Shown: positions 17,468-25,310 of the stretch, piece by piece | Layout of the letters: the number at the start of each line of letters is the position of its first letter | Numbering within the stretch: position 1 is the first letter of the stretch | Assembly (NCBI RefSeq): GCF_913055835.1 | Contig: NZ_CAJXKQ010000001.1 | Span: forward strand, 186,001 to 250,000 | Source: an uncultured Marinobacter sp. | GTDB taxonomy: Bacteria > Pseudomonadota > Gammaproteobacteria > Pseudomonadales > Oleiphilaceae | Direction: 5' to 3' | DNA length: 64,000 nt | The notes under the pieces: model-generated | What the model was told of the DNA's origin: nothing | Seen by the model: the letters and a program-made list of their open reading frames with translations, nothing else | The model's database searches: none | Translations under genes and position numbers: made by a program

Positions 17468-18578
17468 AGCGAATCTCCTCAGTGGCTGGTTTCTGGCGGC
17501 GCTCCTGGTGCCCCCGTGATTGTTGGCTGCTCTGGCCTAACGGCAGATAGCAGGCCGGGCTGCCGTCCCCCAGGCCCAGTGTCTTCGCCAGTTGCTCCTC
17601 CATTACAAGGTTTTTGGTGGTGGGGGCCCCGCTGATCTGATCGGTCACTGTGGCCCTGAATTCTGAGCACCCGGCATTGGCAACTATAGCGGATTTAGAG
17701 GTTTCGCCCGAATGCACCGCCGGATGCTCTTGCCTTTTTAGCAGTGTGACCCTGGCCAGGGAGGTTTCGCGGACGCTGGCAATGTCCGACCTGGGGCACT
17801 CCAGAGTTGGCCCCCCGTCCAGAAGATCCAAGAATCCCCGATGTCGGAAACCTTCTCGTTCCAGCATATGCCGCGCCGCGCGGGTGTCTTCATGCACTTG
17901 CCCCATAGCCGCCCTGGCGTCCTCGCTCATAAGCCGGGTATAAAATGGCCTGGCGGGGATGAACCGTTCAATGAAGCCACTCTGGCCGCAGCAGGCCAGT
18001 TGTGTTGCCGACATGAAATCCAGATCCGCCACATGATGCTTGAGCCAGTCCCAGAACGGAGATTGACCGGAATGATCTGAAACTCCTCGCATTTCCGCGA
18101 TCACTGTATCTGCGAACCGCTCAGGGTGAAGGGCCATGAAAACAAAGCGCACCCGGGAGAGCAGCTTGCCCGCATTGGCCCGGCGAAATTCAGGCCGAAG
18201 GTACAGCGAACAGACTTCTGTGCAACCGGTGTAGTGCTGGCAGCGGGTCAGGGTTTCCTCGAAATGACGTTTCTGTCGATCCTCCGCGTGGCAGATAACC
18301 GCATTGCGGCGGAAATGGACGAGCGGCCGGGAAACGCCCGCGGCGGCCTCAATGCCGGTGGTGCCCATGATGTCACCGGTCGCGGTGTCCTCCAGCACAA
18401 AAAGATAATGTTCATCCCCGGGCTTGGTCACGTTTCGGGCGAAGCTTTCAACCGAGTGATCGATCTTTCGACGCAGCGCATCGCGATCCGGCATCAGTGA
18501 GGTGAAGCCGGGTCCGGATTCACGGGCAATCTGCATCAGGGCATCAAGATCCCGTGGGGTAATCGGTCGAATTATCAT
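17457..18578 (-). CDS. astA: Arginine N-succinyltransferase
   Basis: A 373-residue GNAT-superfamily enzyme of the AST pathway; it transfers succinyl from succinyl-CoA to arginine. Landmarks are the N-terminal IIRPITPRDLDALMQIA, SLYLRPEFRRANAGKLLSR (acyl-CoA-binding region), VIAEMRGVSDHSGQSPFWDWL and FLDLLDGGPTLECP. It is about 30 residues longer than E. coli AstA because of a polar tail (after residue 345). No other ast gene is present nearby. It is divergent from an Lrp/AsnC-type regulator (117-base gap) and coupled to the DUF1338 gene downstream. Confidence 0.93.
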   Translation of the reverse strand: MIIRPITPRDLDALMQIARESGPGFTSLMPDRDALRRKIDHSVESFARNVTKPGDEHYLFVLEDTATGDIMGTTGIEAAAGVSRPLVHFRRNAVICHAEDRQKRHFEETLTRCQHYTGCTEVCSLYLRPEFRRANAGKLLSRVRFVFMALHPERFADTVIAEMRGVSDHSGQSPFWDWLKHHVADLDFMSATQLACCGQSGFIERFIPARPFYTRLMSEDARAAMGQVHEDTRAARHMLEREGFRHRGFLDLLDGGPTLECPRSDIASVRETSLARVTLLKRQEHPAVHSGETSKSAIVANAGCSEFRATVTDQISGAPTTKNLVMEEQLAKTLGLGDGSPACYLPLGQSSQQSRGHQERRQKPATEEIRYAY

Positions 18579-18695
18579 GATGAGCTTCCATGGCCTTGTT
18601 TCGGCACAGTATGGAAGCCCGGCCTACCAGATTGCAGCTGCAGAATGATCGAAATGGGCTACAATGCAATCAAATTGAAAAGTGATTTGTGCAAA

Positions 18696-19124
18696 ATGAT
18701 TAATTCCCAGGATCAGAAACTGTTAATGCTTCTTCGCCAGAATGCCCGGGCCAGTATCACTGAGCTGGCGAAGGCCATGCACGTGTCCCGTTCAACGGTA
18801 CAGAACCGCATTGCGCGTCTGGAGGGAAGCGGGGTGATCCGGGGCTACACGGTGCAACTCGGCGGAGAATTCTCGGCCAGCCAGGTTGAGGCTCACGTAT
18901 CGATAAAGGTTTTCCAGAAACTGACCAGTCGGACAAACGCTGCACTGGAGGGAATCAGCCAGGTGTCGCAGCTGTTTTCCGTAAGCGGGGAATACGACCT
19001 GATTGCCATCGTACAGGCCCAGTCGCTGGAAGAACTGAGTGCCGTGCTCGACAACATAGGCAACCTTGAAGGGGTTGAGCGGACCAACTCTGCCGTGGTC
19101 CTCGAAACCCGGTTCCGGCGCTAG
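18696..19124 (+). CDS. Lrp/AsnC-family transcriptional regulator
   Basis: A 142-residue regulator with the classic layout: DQKLLMLLRQNARASITELAKAMHVSRSTVQNRIARLE forms the N-terminal winged helix-turn-helix (residues 6-43), followed by an RAM/ACT-like effector domain with VSGEYDLIAIVQA. The ATG at 18696 gives the standard Lrp start; the 17 codons upstream look non-coding. Being divergent from astA, it probably regulates arginine catabolism, with an amino acid as effector. Lrp proteins act as dimers or octamers. The target set is an inference from position. Confidence 0.9.
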   Translation: MINSQDQKLLMLLRQNARASITELAKAMHVSRSTVQNRIARLEGSGVIRGYTVQLGGEFSASQVEAHVSIKVFQKLTSRTNAALEGISQVSQLFSVSGEYDLIAIVQAQSLEELSAVLDNIGNLEGVERTNSAVVLETRFRR

Positions 19125-19139
19125 AGGGGCTTGGCCAGC

Positions 19140-19253
19140 TCAGGAGCCCAACATGCCTGCATAGGCGCTGTAGAAAAAGGCACCCGAGCCCAGAAGAATG
19201 ATGCCCCAGGCGGGAAAGATCAAAAACGAACGCTTTGTTTTGCTCATGGTCAT
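19140..19253 (-). CDS. Small single-pass membrane protein (37 aa)
   Basis: An open frame encodes MTMSKTKRSFLIFPAWGI, then ILLGSGAFFYSAYAGMLGS. A basic N-terminus (KTKR) precedes a roughly 20-residue hydrophobic helix, so the protein should sit in the inner membrane with its N-terminus inside. It lies convergent to the Lrp gene, 15 bases past its stop. The ribosome site is weak (ACTGGGT), and a second ATG at 19247 is possible. I do not recognise the family. The clean membrane-peptide composition in an otherwise empty gap is the main support. Confidence 0.5.
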   Translation of the reverse strand: MTMSKTKRSFLIFPAWGIILLGSGAFFYSAYAGMLGS

Positions 19254-19310
19254 ACCCAGTCTGCGCGGAAAGTAGGTTCACACTCTTCACAGTAGCTCAA
19301 ACTTGATAAA

Positions 19311-19334
19311 TGTTACGAAAAATTTTGAGTAACA
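19311..19334. promoter_or_regulatory. Imperfect dyad upstream of the acyl-CoA ligase
   Basis: TGTTAC and GTAACA flank an AAAAATTTT core, making a 24-base imperfect palindrome in the 210-base gap before the acyl-CoA ligase gene. Shape and size suit a dimeric repressor site (TetR, GntR or similar). No -35/-10 pair could be fixed with confidence. No regulator is adjacent on this strand, so the binding protein is unknown. Confidence 0.35.
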
Positions 19335-19463
19335 GTTCTCGGGCGAGGATTAATTTGCCAATTCGGCGGGCACTAAATGCTATTGAGCGGGTCTGAAATG
19401 ACGCTAGTATGAACAGGAATTGTAAACCCAAACATAAAGTACAATAACAAAAAGGAGCCGTTC

Positions 19464-21146
19464 ATGGCGGTAGACCCCCGGAAGCAGACCTCACTTCATT
19501 GCCTGTATTACTGGGCAGAGGAAACCCCTGACAACGTTTATCTTACCCAGCCATACCCGGATGGCCGTGTCGAAGACATTACCTGGAAGCAGGCTGCCGA
19601 CCAGGTATCGAGGATGGCCGCTTACCTGAACAGTCTGGAACTGTCCGAACCCAGCAATATCAGCATTCTGGGCAAAAACAGCGCCCACTGGATCCTGGCC
19701 GATCTGGCGATCTGGGCGTCGGGCCATGTTTCGGTGCCGCTCTATCCCACGCTCAACGGTGACACTGCCGCTTATGTGCTTGAGCACAGCGAGGCAAAGT
19801 TGCTGTTCCTCGGTAAACTCGATGGCACTGCGGACGGCTGGAACGACATCAAGAACCATATCCCGGATGATTTGCCGATCATTTCCCTGCCCATGTCGCC
19901 ACGTGACGACACTCCCAAGTGGCTGGAGATCATCGCCGACCAGCAACCGGCAGAGCCCAAGTTGCCGGATCCGGACAACCTGGCCACAATTGTCTATACC
20001 TCGGGTAGCACCGGCCGTCCCAAAGGCGTCATGCACAGCTTCCGCACGATGATCTCAGTGGCCGACGGCCTGCAGCAACTGTTCCCGGTGTCCTCTGAAG
20101 AGCGCATGCTTTCCTATTTGCCCCTGGCTCACGTGGCGGAGCGGGCAGCGGTTGAAACCCAATCCCTGTATTACGGTTTCCATCTCTATTTTGCGAATTC
20201 CCTGGATACCTTCCAGGAGGACCTTCAGCGGGCAAGGCCGACGCTGTTTTTCTCGGTCCCGCGCCTGTGGATGAAGTTCTATCTGGGAGTAAACGCCAAG
20301 CTGCCGCCCAAAAAGCAGAAGTTGCTGTTCAATATCCCGATTATCAACGGTCTGGTGAAAAAGAAGGTCCTGAAACAGCTGGGACTGGATTATTGTCGTG
20401 CGGCCCTTACCGGCGCTGCGCCGCTTTCAGCGGACATTGTCAACTGGTATCGCAACCTCGGCCTGGAATTGCTGGAAGTTTACGGTATGTCGGAAAACTT
20501 CGGATATTCGCACGCCAATCGCCCGGGACAGGCAAGAGCCGGTTCCGTGGGTATGGCCAACCCGGGTGTCGAACATCGCATCGGTGAGGGTGGTGAAGTG
20601 CAGGTGAAAAGCCCCGGCCAGATGTTGGGCTATTACAAGAACGAGGAGAAAACCAAAGAGGACCTCACCGACGATGGCTTCCTGAAAACCGGCGATATGG
20701 GGGAAATCGATCGGGACGGCACCCTCCGGATCACCGGCCGGGTAAAGGATCTTTTCAAGACCTCCAAGGGCAAATACGTGGTTCCGGTGCCTATCGAGAA
20801 CCGCTTCAATCATCCCAAGGCCGAGGTGGTTTGTGTCGCCGGCGCCAACCAGCCGCAGCCTTGCCTGATGGTCCTGCTGTCCGAAGAAGCCCGGGATGAG
20901 CTGCAAACCGGAGCCGATCGCAGTGAGCTGGAACAGGAACTGGCGGCCGAGCTGGATGCCGTGAACGCGGAATGCGAGGCCCATGAGAAAGTGGCATTCG
21001 TTGTAGTGGTTCGGGAGCCCTGGACCATGGAAAACGGTATGCTGACACCGACCATGAAGATCAAGCGGAATGTGATCGAGGACTTCTATAACCGCAAGAT
21101 GGACGACTGGTTCAGTCAGAGGAAGAAAGTCGTCTGGGAATTCTGA
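19464..21146 (+). CDS. AMP-dependent acyl-CoA synthetase/ligase
   Basis: A 560-residue adenylate-forming enzyme that activates a carboxylic acid with ATP and CoA. ANL motifs: TIVYTSGSTGRPKGVMH (P-loop, about 175-191), YGMSENFGYSH (A5-type, in place of the usual YGxTE), KTGDMGEIDRDG and the hinge/lysine region RVKDLFKTSKGKYVVPVPIE. The FKTSKGKYV motif is typical of the long-chain (LC-FACS, FadD15/ACSBG-like) group, so a long-chain fatty acid is the likeliest substrate. AAAAAGGAG precedes the ATG. It is a single-gene unit closed by a strong terminator. Confidence 0.9.
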   Translation: MAVDPRKQTSLHCLYYWAEETPDNVYLTQPYPDGRVEDITWKQAADQVSRMAAYLNSLELSEPSNISILGKNSAHWILADLAIWASGHVSVPLYPTLNGDTAAYVLEHSEAKLLFLGKLDGTADGWNDIKNHIPDDLPIISLPMSPRDDTPKWLEIIADQQPAEPKLPDPDNLATIVYTSGSTGRPKGVMHSFRTMISVADGLQQLFPVSSEERMLSYLPLAHVAERAAVETQSLYYGFHLYFANSLDTFQEDLQRARPTLFFSVPRLWMKFYLGVNAKLPPKKQKLLFNIPIINGLVKKKVLKQLGLDYCRAALTGAAPLSADIVNWYRNLGLELLEVYGMSENFGYSHANRPGQARAGSVGMANPGVEHRIGEGGEVQVKSPGQMLGYYKNEEKTKEDLTDDGFLKTGDMGEIDRDGTLRITGRVKDLFKTSKGKYVVPVPIENRFNHPKAEVVCVAGANQPQPCLMVLLSEEARDELQTGADRSELEQELAAELDAVNAECEAHEKVAFVVVVREPWTMENGMLTPTMKIKRNVIEDFYNRKMDDWFSQRKKVVWEF

Positions 21147-21177
21147 CCGTCCTGCTGGTTTCCTGTCTCCCAACGTA

Positions 21178-21210
21178 AAACGCCGGTGGCTCTCAGAGCC
21201 ACCGGCGTTT
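21178..21210 (+). terminator. Intrinsic terminator after acyl-CoA ligase
   Basis: AAACGCCGGTGGCTC and GAGCCACCGGCGTTT form a perfect 15-bp stem around TCA, 31 bases after the stop codon. The A/T ends of the stem give a short U-run on either strand, so it could also serve the opposite direction. Confidence 0.88.
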
Positions 21211-21276
21211 CCAAATCCTTATGTGCAGTTTCCAGTCTGCGCGATCCTCGCGCTGATGCCAGATTCCGGCGCCGTT

Positions 21277-21471
21277 TTAGTGGCCGCCCTGCATCTGGGT
21301 CATGTCCGGAGCAACAGTAGCTGCTTTCCGGTTAAAGGTCCGCATTTTGCGACTGAAAAACTGTACCGCCTGCTTTGCCGCAGCACGGGTATACTGGCGC
21401 CTGACCTCAGCACTGTTGTGGAGGATACTGGACGGCAGCGGGTTTACGGTTGCGATATGGTTCTGAGTCAT
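21277..21471 (-). CDS. Small basic hypothetical protein (64 aa)
   Basis: A 64-residue protein preceded by AAAGGAGGAAGGCGCT, an excellent ribosome site, in the gap between the acyl-CoA ligase terminator and a divergent LysR gene. It is basic (EVRRQYTRAAAKQ, FFSRKMRTFNRK), has no membrane segment and ends with a Met/Gln-rich tail (DMTQMQGGH). I do not recognise the family. Divergence from the LysR gene, with a 147-base AT-rich gap, suggests it could be the regulator's target. Confidence 0.6.
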   Translation of the reverse strand: MTQNHIATVNPLPSSILHNSAEVRRQYTRAAAKQAVQFFSRKMRTFNRKAATVAPDMTQMQGGH

Positions 21472-21618
21472 AGCGCCTTCCTCCTTTTGTCGGGTGAATT
21501 GATTCGGGTTGGTAGATTAATTAGCGATCTACCTTTAATTTACAAACGATTCTAAGGGTTCTTATTTGCAGCTTGAATACGTTAAAATGCCTACTCACGT
21601 TGCAAATATGCAGTAACT

Positions 21619-22518
21619 ATGGATTGGGATTATCTTCGATATATAAGGGCGTTGGCAATAGGCGGAACGCTTGCCAAGGCCGGAGAATTACTGGGTGTGC
21701 ACCAGACCACAGTTTTACGTCGGCTCGACCAGATGGAAGAGTCGCTGGGTGTACAGTTTTTCGAACGCAGCCGGGATGGACTGCAGCTGACGCCGGTGGG
21801 TGAGACCGCGTTCCGTGAGGCCGAACGGCTGGCCGTCGAGATGGAAAATCTCGAGCGCAAACTCGTTGGCCAGGATTCGGCCCCGGTGGGTAAAGTGCGA
21901 CTTGCGGCGGAAGACGCCATGATGAACGGACTGCTCAGCCCGATCCTGGCCGAGCTGGTTCGGGAGTTTCCGGACATTGAGCTGGAGACCCTGACCGACA
22001 ACGACGTGGCCAACCTGAGCCATCGGGAGGCCGACCTCACGCTGCGACCCGAGAACAAGCCCCAGGCGACCCTGGAAGGCGAGCGGATCGGGGCGATTGA
22101 ATCCGCTGTGTACGGGGCTGCCCGCTATTGCCGGCGGCACCGCAATATGGACATCGAGAATCATCCGGAAGGCTGCCTCTGGATCATACCCGATGAAACC
22201 TTCAGCCACCTGGCCACCGGCCGCTGGTATCGAAAGCACCTGAAGAGTGCCACTTCCTTTATTCGGTGCAACAGTCTGCAATCCATGCACGCTCTTGCGA
22301 AAGCCGGTGCCGGCCTGGCGGTTCTGCCCTGCTACATGGGGGAGAGTACCCGCGAACTCCGCCGTCTGTCGGACCCGTTGGAGGGTGAAAGTGTTGATCT
22401 CTGGCTGCATGTGAACCAGGACACCCAGCAAATGGCTCGTGTGCGTATCGTTATGGAATACCTGGTAGAGCGTCTCCAGGCACTGGACTCCCAATTGGAG
22501 ATCTCTGCCACTTTCTGA
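21619..22518 (+). CDS. LysR-family transcriptional regulator
   Basis: A 299-residue regulator. The N-terminal helix-turn-helix (MDWDYLRYIRALAIGGTLA, AGELLGVHQTTVLRRLDQME) is intact, followed by a linker helix and the effector-binding domain. The MDWD-type start and VHQTTVLRR recognition helix resemble the group that regulates small adjacent operons. There is no good ribosome site before the ATG. It is divergent from the 64-residue protein gene and convergent with the transglycosylase gene (6-base gap). Effector and target are unknown. Confidence 0.9.
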   Translation: MDWDYLRYIRALAIGGTLAKAGELLGVHQTTVLRRLDQMEESLGVQFFERSRDGLQLTPVGETAFREAERLAVEMENLERKLVGQDSAPVGKVRLAAEDAMMNGLLSPILAELVREFPDIELETLTDNDVANLSHREADLTLRPENKPQATLEGERIGAIESAVYGAARYCRRHRNMDIENHPEGCLWIIPDETFSHLATGRWYRKHLKSATSFIRCNSLQSMHALAKAGAGLAVLPCYMGESTRELRRLSDPLEGESVDLWLHVNQDTQQMARVRIVMEYLVERLQALDSQLEISATF

Positions 22519-22524
22519 GCAGCG

Positions 22525-23313
22525 TCAGCCGCAAAACGGCCAGAACTGGTACCAGCGCCAGCACTGGAATTCCTGCTCGCAGGTCTTCAGCTGATTGTCG
22601 TAGCGGAAGGCCCGGTTCTGCACCCGGGCTGCCAGGTCCATGACGGCCGGCTTTTGTTCGAAGCTCTTCCGGGCGTAGCCGCCCCGGCCCTCATGATAGG
22701 CAAGGTACAGTTTTCTGGGGGCAGAGTAGGGAATGCCCAGCTGTTGGTGGCTTAACCGGTTGTACCAGCCCACGAAATCCAGGGCGTACTCCATATCGGT
22801 TCGCACGGTAAACCAGCCCTCGCCGTTGGCCTGAAGGTATTCCCCCCAGGCCGGGTCCAGCGCCTGGGCATAGCCATAGGCCGTTGTCGGCCTGGTCCAG
22901 GGGATAAACCCCCAGAGCAGGGTGCGTGGCGGCCGGGCATGGCTGCGGAACGAGGATTCGTAATAGACGAACGCCATCTGCGTGGCGATAGGCGTACCCC
23001 ATCGTTGCTCGGATTCGCTGGCGTAGTCGTACCAGACCGGGTGCTCCCGGAAGATTTCGCAGACGTTCTCGGGGTTGGCCGGAGGATCCGGGGCCAGCAG
23101 GCTGAAGCGAAGCGTTGCCCAGGTGCCCATTAACAATCCCAGTATCGGCAGCCCGTACCACCTGGCCCGGCTCCTCCAGATCTCCAGAGTTGTCCGTCGG
23201 CCTCTGTTTTTCCTCCGAGGCTTTCTTCGTATTCCTACCAAACCGTCATCTCCGGGGCTCGGGGATTGCTTGCTGCGTGCCTCACACCCATGGCATAAGG
23301 GAATCAACGACAC
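22525..23313 (-). CDS. Membrane-anchored lytic transglycosylase (SLT-domain) protein
   Basis: Up to 262 residues. A very basic N-terminus (RRKPRRKNRGRR) is followed by one membrane segment (WYGLPILGLLMGTWATL), then a periplasmic domain with AFVYYESSFRSHA, where the Glu is the probable catalytic residue, TAYGYAQALDPAW and YLAYHEGRGGY, as in SLT transglycosylases that cleave peptidoglycan glycan strands. The start is uncertain: the ATG at 23313 has no ribosome site and leaves 18 bases to the divergent DUF2059 gene; a TTG some 23 codons later, behind CCCGGAGATGACGG, is an alternative. Cysteines near the C-terminus may form disulfides. Confidence 0.8.
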   Translation of the reverse strand: MSLIPLCHGCEARSKQSPSPGDDGLVGIRRKPRRKNRGRRTTLEIWRSRARWYGLPILGLLMGTWATLRFSLLAPDPPANPENVCEIFREHPVWYDYASESEQRWGTPIATQMAFVYYESSFRSHARPPRTLLWGFIPWTRPTTAYGYAQALDPAWGEYLQANGEGWFTVRTDMEYALDFVGWYNRLSHQQLGIPYSAPRKLYLAYHEGRGGYARKSFEQKPAVMDLAARVQNRAFRYDNQLKTCEQEFQCWRWYQFWPFCG

Positions 23314-23331
23314 GTTTGGGATGATAGGTAA

Positions 23332-24162
23332 ATGATGCGATTTCCCCTAATTAAACCTCTTTTAGTCACCGCCCTGCTGGTGACCGGTACCGCCCAGGCG
23401 GCACCGGATGCCCGCGAGGTGCTGGCAGTATCACCTGTTGATGACATTGTGGCCCGCTACCCGGCAATGATGAGCCAGGGTATCCGTGAGGGGCTCAAAC
23501 AGAATGGGCAGCTTCCTCCCATGGTTGCCAATACCATCGGAAACATCGTAAGCAGCGGTTTCAACTCCGTGGATATCGAGCAGCAGATCATTACCGATCT
23601 GCAAGCCAGCCTCACGGACTCGCAGCTTCAGGCGGTTCATGACTGGTACGAGACCCCGGTGGCCAAAAAGATATCGTCTGCCGAAATCGCGGCTTCGGAG
23701 CCCTCTGCCTGGCCGAAGATCCAGGCCAGCGCTGCAGAACTGAACAGCCAGTACAAAGGCACTCGCAGAGCAGAAATGTTCGATCGGTTTGATCGGGCGG
23801 CCCGGGCAACAGAGAGCGCGGTAGATACCACTATCGCAGTCCAGCTTGGCCTGGCAACGGCCATGGCGGCGTTCAGCAGTGATTCGGCCAATTACGATCA
23901 GCTGCGCCAACGCATTGAAAGCCAGCGCAGCATGCTCAGGGGCGTTGTTGGTCAGCAGGTTTATGACAGCTATCTGTACACCTACCAGAACATCGGTGCC
24001 CAGGAGATGGGTCTGTACCTGGAGTTTCTGGAGAGCCCGGCCGGTTCAGCCTTCTCGAAGGTTGTGACCAACAGCATCCAGCAGGCGATCACCGAGCCCG
24101 TGGAGAGCATCGGCAAGCAGATGTCCCGGTTTCTCAGTCCGGAATCACCAGGCGGTCAGTGA
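23332..24162 (+). CDS. Secreted DUF2059-family protein
   Basis: A 276-residue protein with a signal peptide cleaved after about GTAQA (residue 23). The mature part is helical and polar. The segment LTDSQLQAVHDWYETPVAKKISSAE is the DUF2059 hallmark (roughly residues 91-115), and a second, weaker copy, GLYLEFLESPAGSAFSKV, occurs near the C-terminus. The function of DUF2059 proteins is unknown; they are exported, soluble and widespread in proteobacteria. Its 3' end overlaps the convergent MBL-hydrolase gene by 29 bases. Confidence 0.85.
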   Translation: MMRFPLIKPLLVTALLVTGTAQAAPDAREVLAVSPVDDIVARYPAMMSQGIREGLKQNGQLPPMVANTIGNIVSSGFNSVDIEQQIITDLQASLTDSQLQAVHDWYETPVAKKISSAEIAASEPSAWPKIQASAAELNSQYKGTRRAEMFDRFDRAARATESAVDTTIAVQLGLATAMAAFSSDSANYDQLRQRIESQRSMLRGVVGQQVYDSYLYTYQNIGAQEMGLYLEFLESPAGSAFSKVVTNSIQQAITEPVESIGKQMSRFLSPESPGGQ

Positions 24163-25213
24163 ATCCTGCCAACTCCCGGTAGACTTCGTCCCGTTTGCGC
24201 TCATAGCGATGGGAAAAGTGGAACGCAATCAGTTGCCGGACTCTCGCCGCGTTGGCGATTTCCGCGCAGGCCCGGGTGGTGAGATGGTGCGTTCGGCGGG
24301 CCTGATCCTCGTCCACCGCCATGAACGAGGCCTCGCAGAAAAGCGTGTGGGCGTCCTGTGCCAGTTTGGTGATTTTCCGAATGTTCTCGGGCGTGTGGGC
24401 GAAGTCCGTGCCGTAGGCGATCTTTTCTCCCGGCGCCTGAATCAGAACTTTGTGGGCCAGGTTTTCGGCGCGGTAAGTGCGTCTGGCGTCTGGTGAGATC
24501 AGCTCATCCGGCCGCTGGCGCAGCACGGCCATTTTCAGGTCGTGTAGCCATGGGCCGGGTTTCAGCCCCTCTGCCTGTAGCCGGTCATTGCGCACCTGCA
24601 GCTTGCCGAAAGGTTCCAGGGCGAAAGCCAGAACAGGCGTGCCGTGGTCCAGCATGGCAGCACGAACCTGGAATTCCGGTTCCCGCAGCAACACACCGTC
24701 AGGGGTGGTCTGGTCTTCAAGGGGGGTGGGTGCCGAATCGCCGGCAGTGATTCGCCAGCGCTTCAGGTGGTCGCCGTGCCATTCATGAACCACGAATCTG
24801 GGGCCCCGATCCTCCACGCGATCCCAAAGGATTCCACTGATCATTCCGGCAATGTGCCGCATCAGGCCGGGCGGCCCGAACAGCCGGCAGGGCGGGAAGT
24901 GACCGATCCGGCTGCGCAGGAACCACATGAACCCGCCAATGTGATCGGCGTGGCAATGACTGATGAAAACATCGGTCACCTGATGTGCGGATCGCAGTGG
25001 CATGCGTCCTGTGTCGCCCAGATCAAACAAAAGGCTGCGGGCCTGGTGCAGAAGCCTCAGTTGCAATAGCGGGTCACCGCACACACCGTTCACCAGGGAG
25101 GCAACCACGGGGCCCACCCGAACGGCCACTTGCGGGTCGTTGGCAACGCTGGTCAGCGCCCCCAGCTCGACGCTCACCTGTACGGCACCTTCGCTGTGTC
25201 GCTTGTGGTCCAT
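24134..25213 (-). CDS. MBL-fold hydrolase, RNase Z-like
   Basis: A 359-residue metallo-beta-lactamase-fold protein. The metal motif reads FISHCHADHIGGFMWFL (HxHxDH), with further ligands expected in MLDHGTPVLAFALE, YGTDFAHTPENI and the C-terminal AFHFSHRY. The layout matches the RNase Z/ElaC branch, but the enzyme lacks a clear tRNase Z exosite and its N-terminal 60 residues are unusual. A role in RNA processing or in phosphodiester hydrolysis is possible. GGAGAAACT precedes the ATG. It overlaps the DUF2059 gene at the 3' end and diverges from the M24 gene. Confidence 0.82.
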   Translation of the reverse strand: MDHKRHSEGAVQVSVELGALTSVANDPQVAVRVGPVVASLVNGVCGDPLLQLRLLHQARSLLFDLGDTGRMPLRSAHQVTDVFISHCHADHIGGFMWFLRSRIGHFPPCRLFGPPGLMRHIAGMISGILWDRVEDRGPRFVVHEWHGDHLKRWRITAGDSAPTPLEDQTTPDGVLLREPEFQVRAAMLDHGTPVLAFALEPFGKLQVRNDRLQAEGLKPGPWLHDLKMAVLRQRPDELISPDARRTYRAENLAHKVLIQAPGEKIAYGTDFAHTPENIRKITKLAQDAHTLFCEASFMAVDEDQARRTHHLTTRACAEIANAARVRQLIAFHFSHRYERKRDEVYRELAGFTDRLVIPD

Positions 25214-25310
25214 AGTTTCTCCGGACGGCTGAAATTTCCGGTAAGTGCGATTTGTGCAAAGCCGGATTAGGGTCCAATCTCCCTAGTATATGCGAGTGAG
25301 GAGTGTCGTT

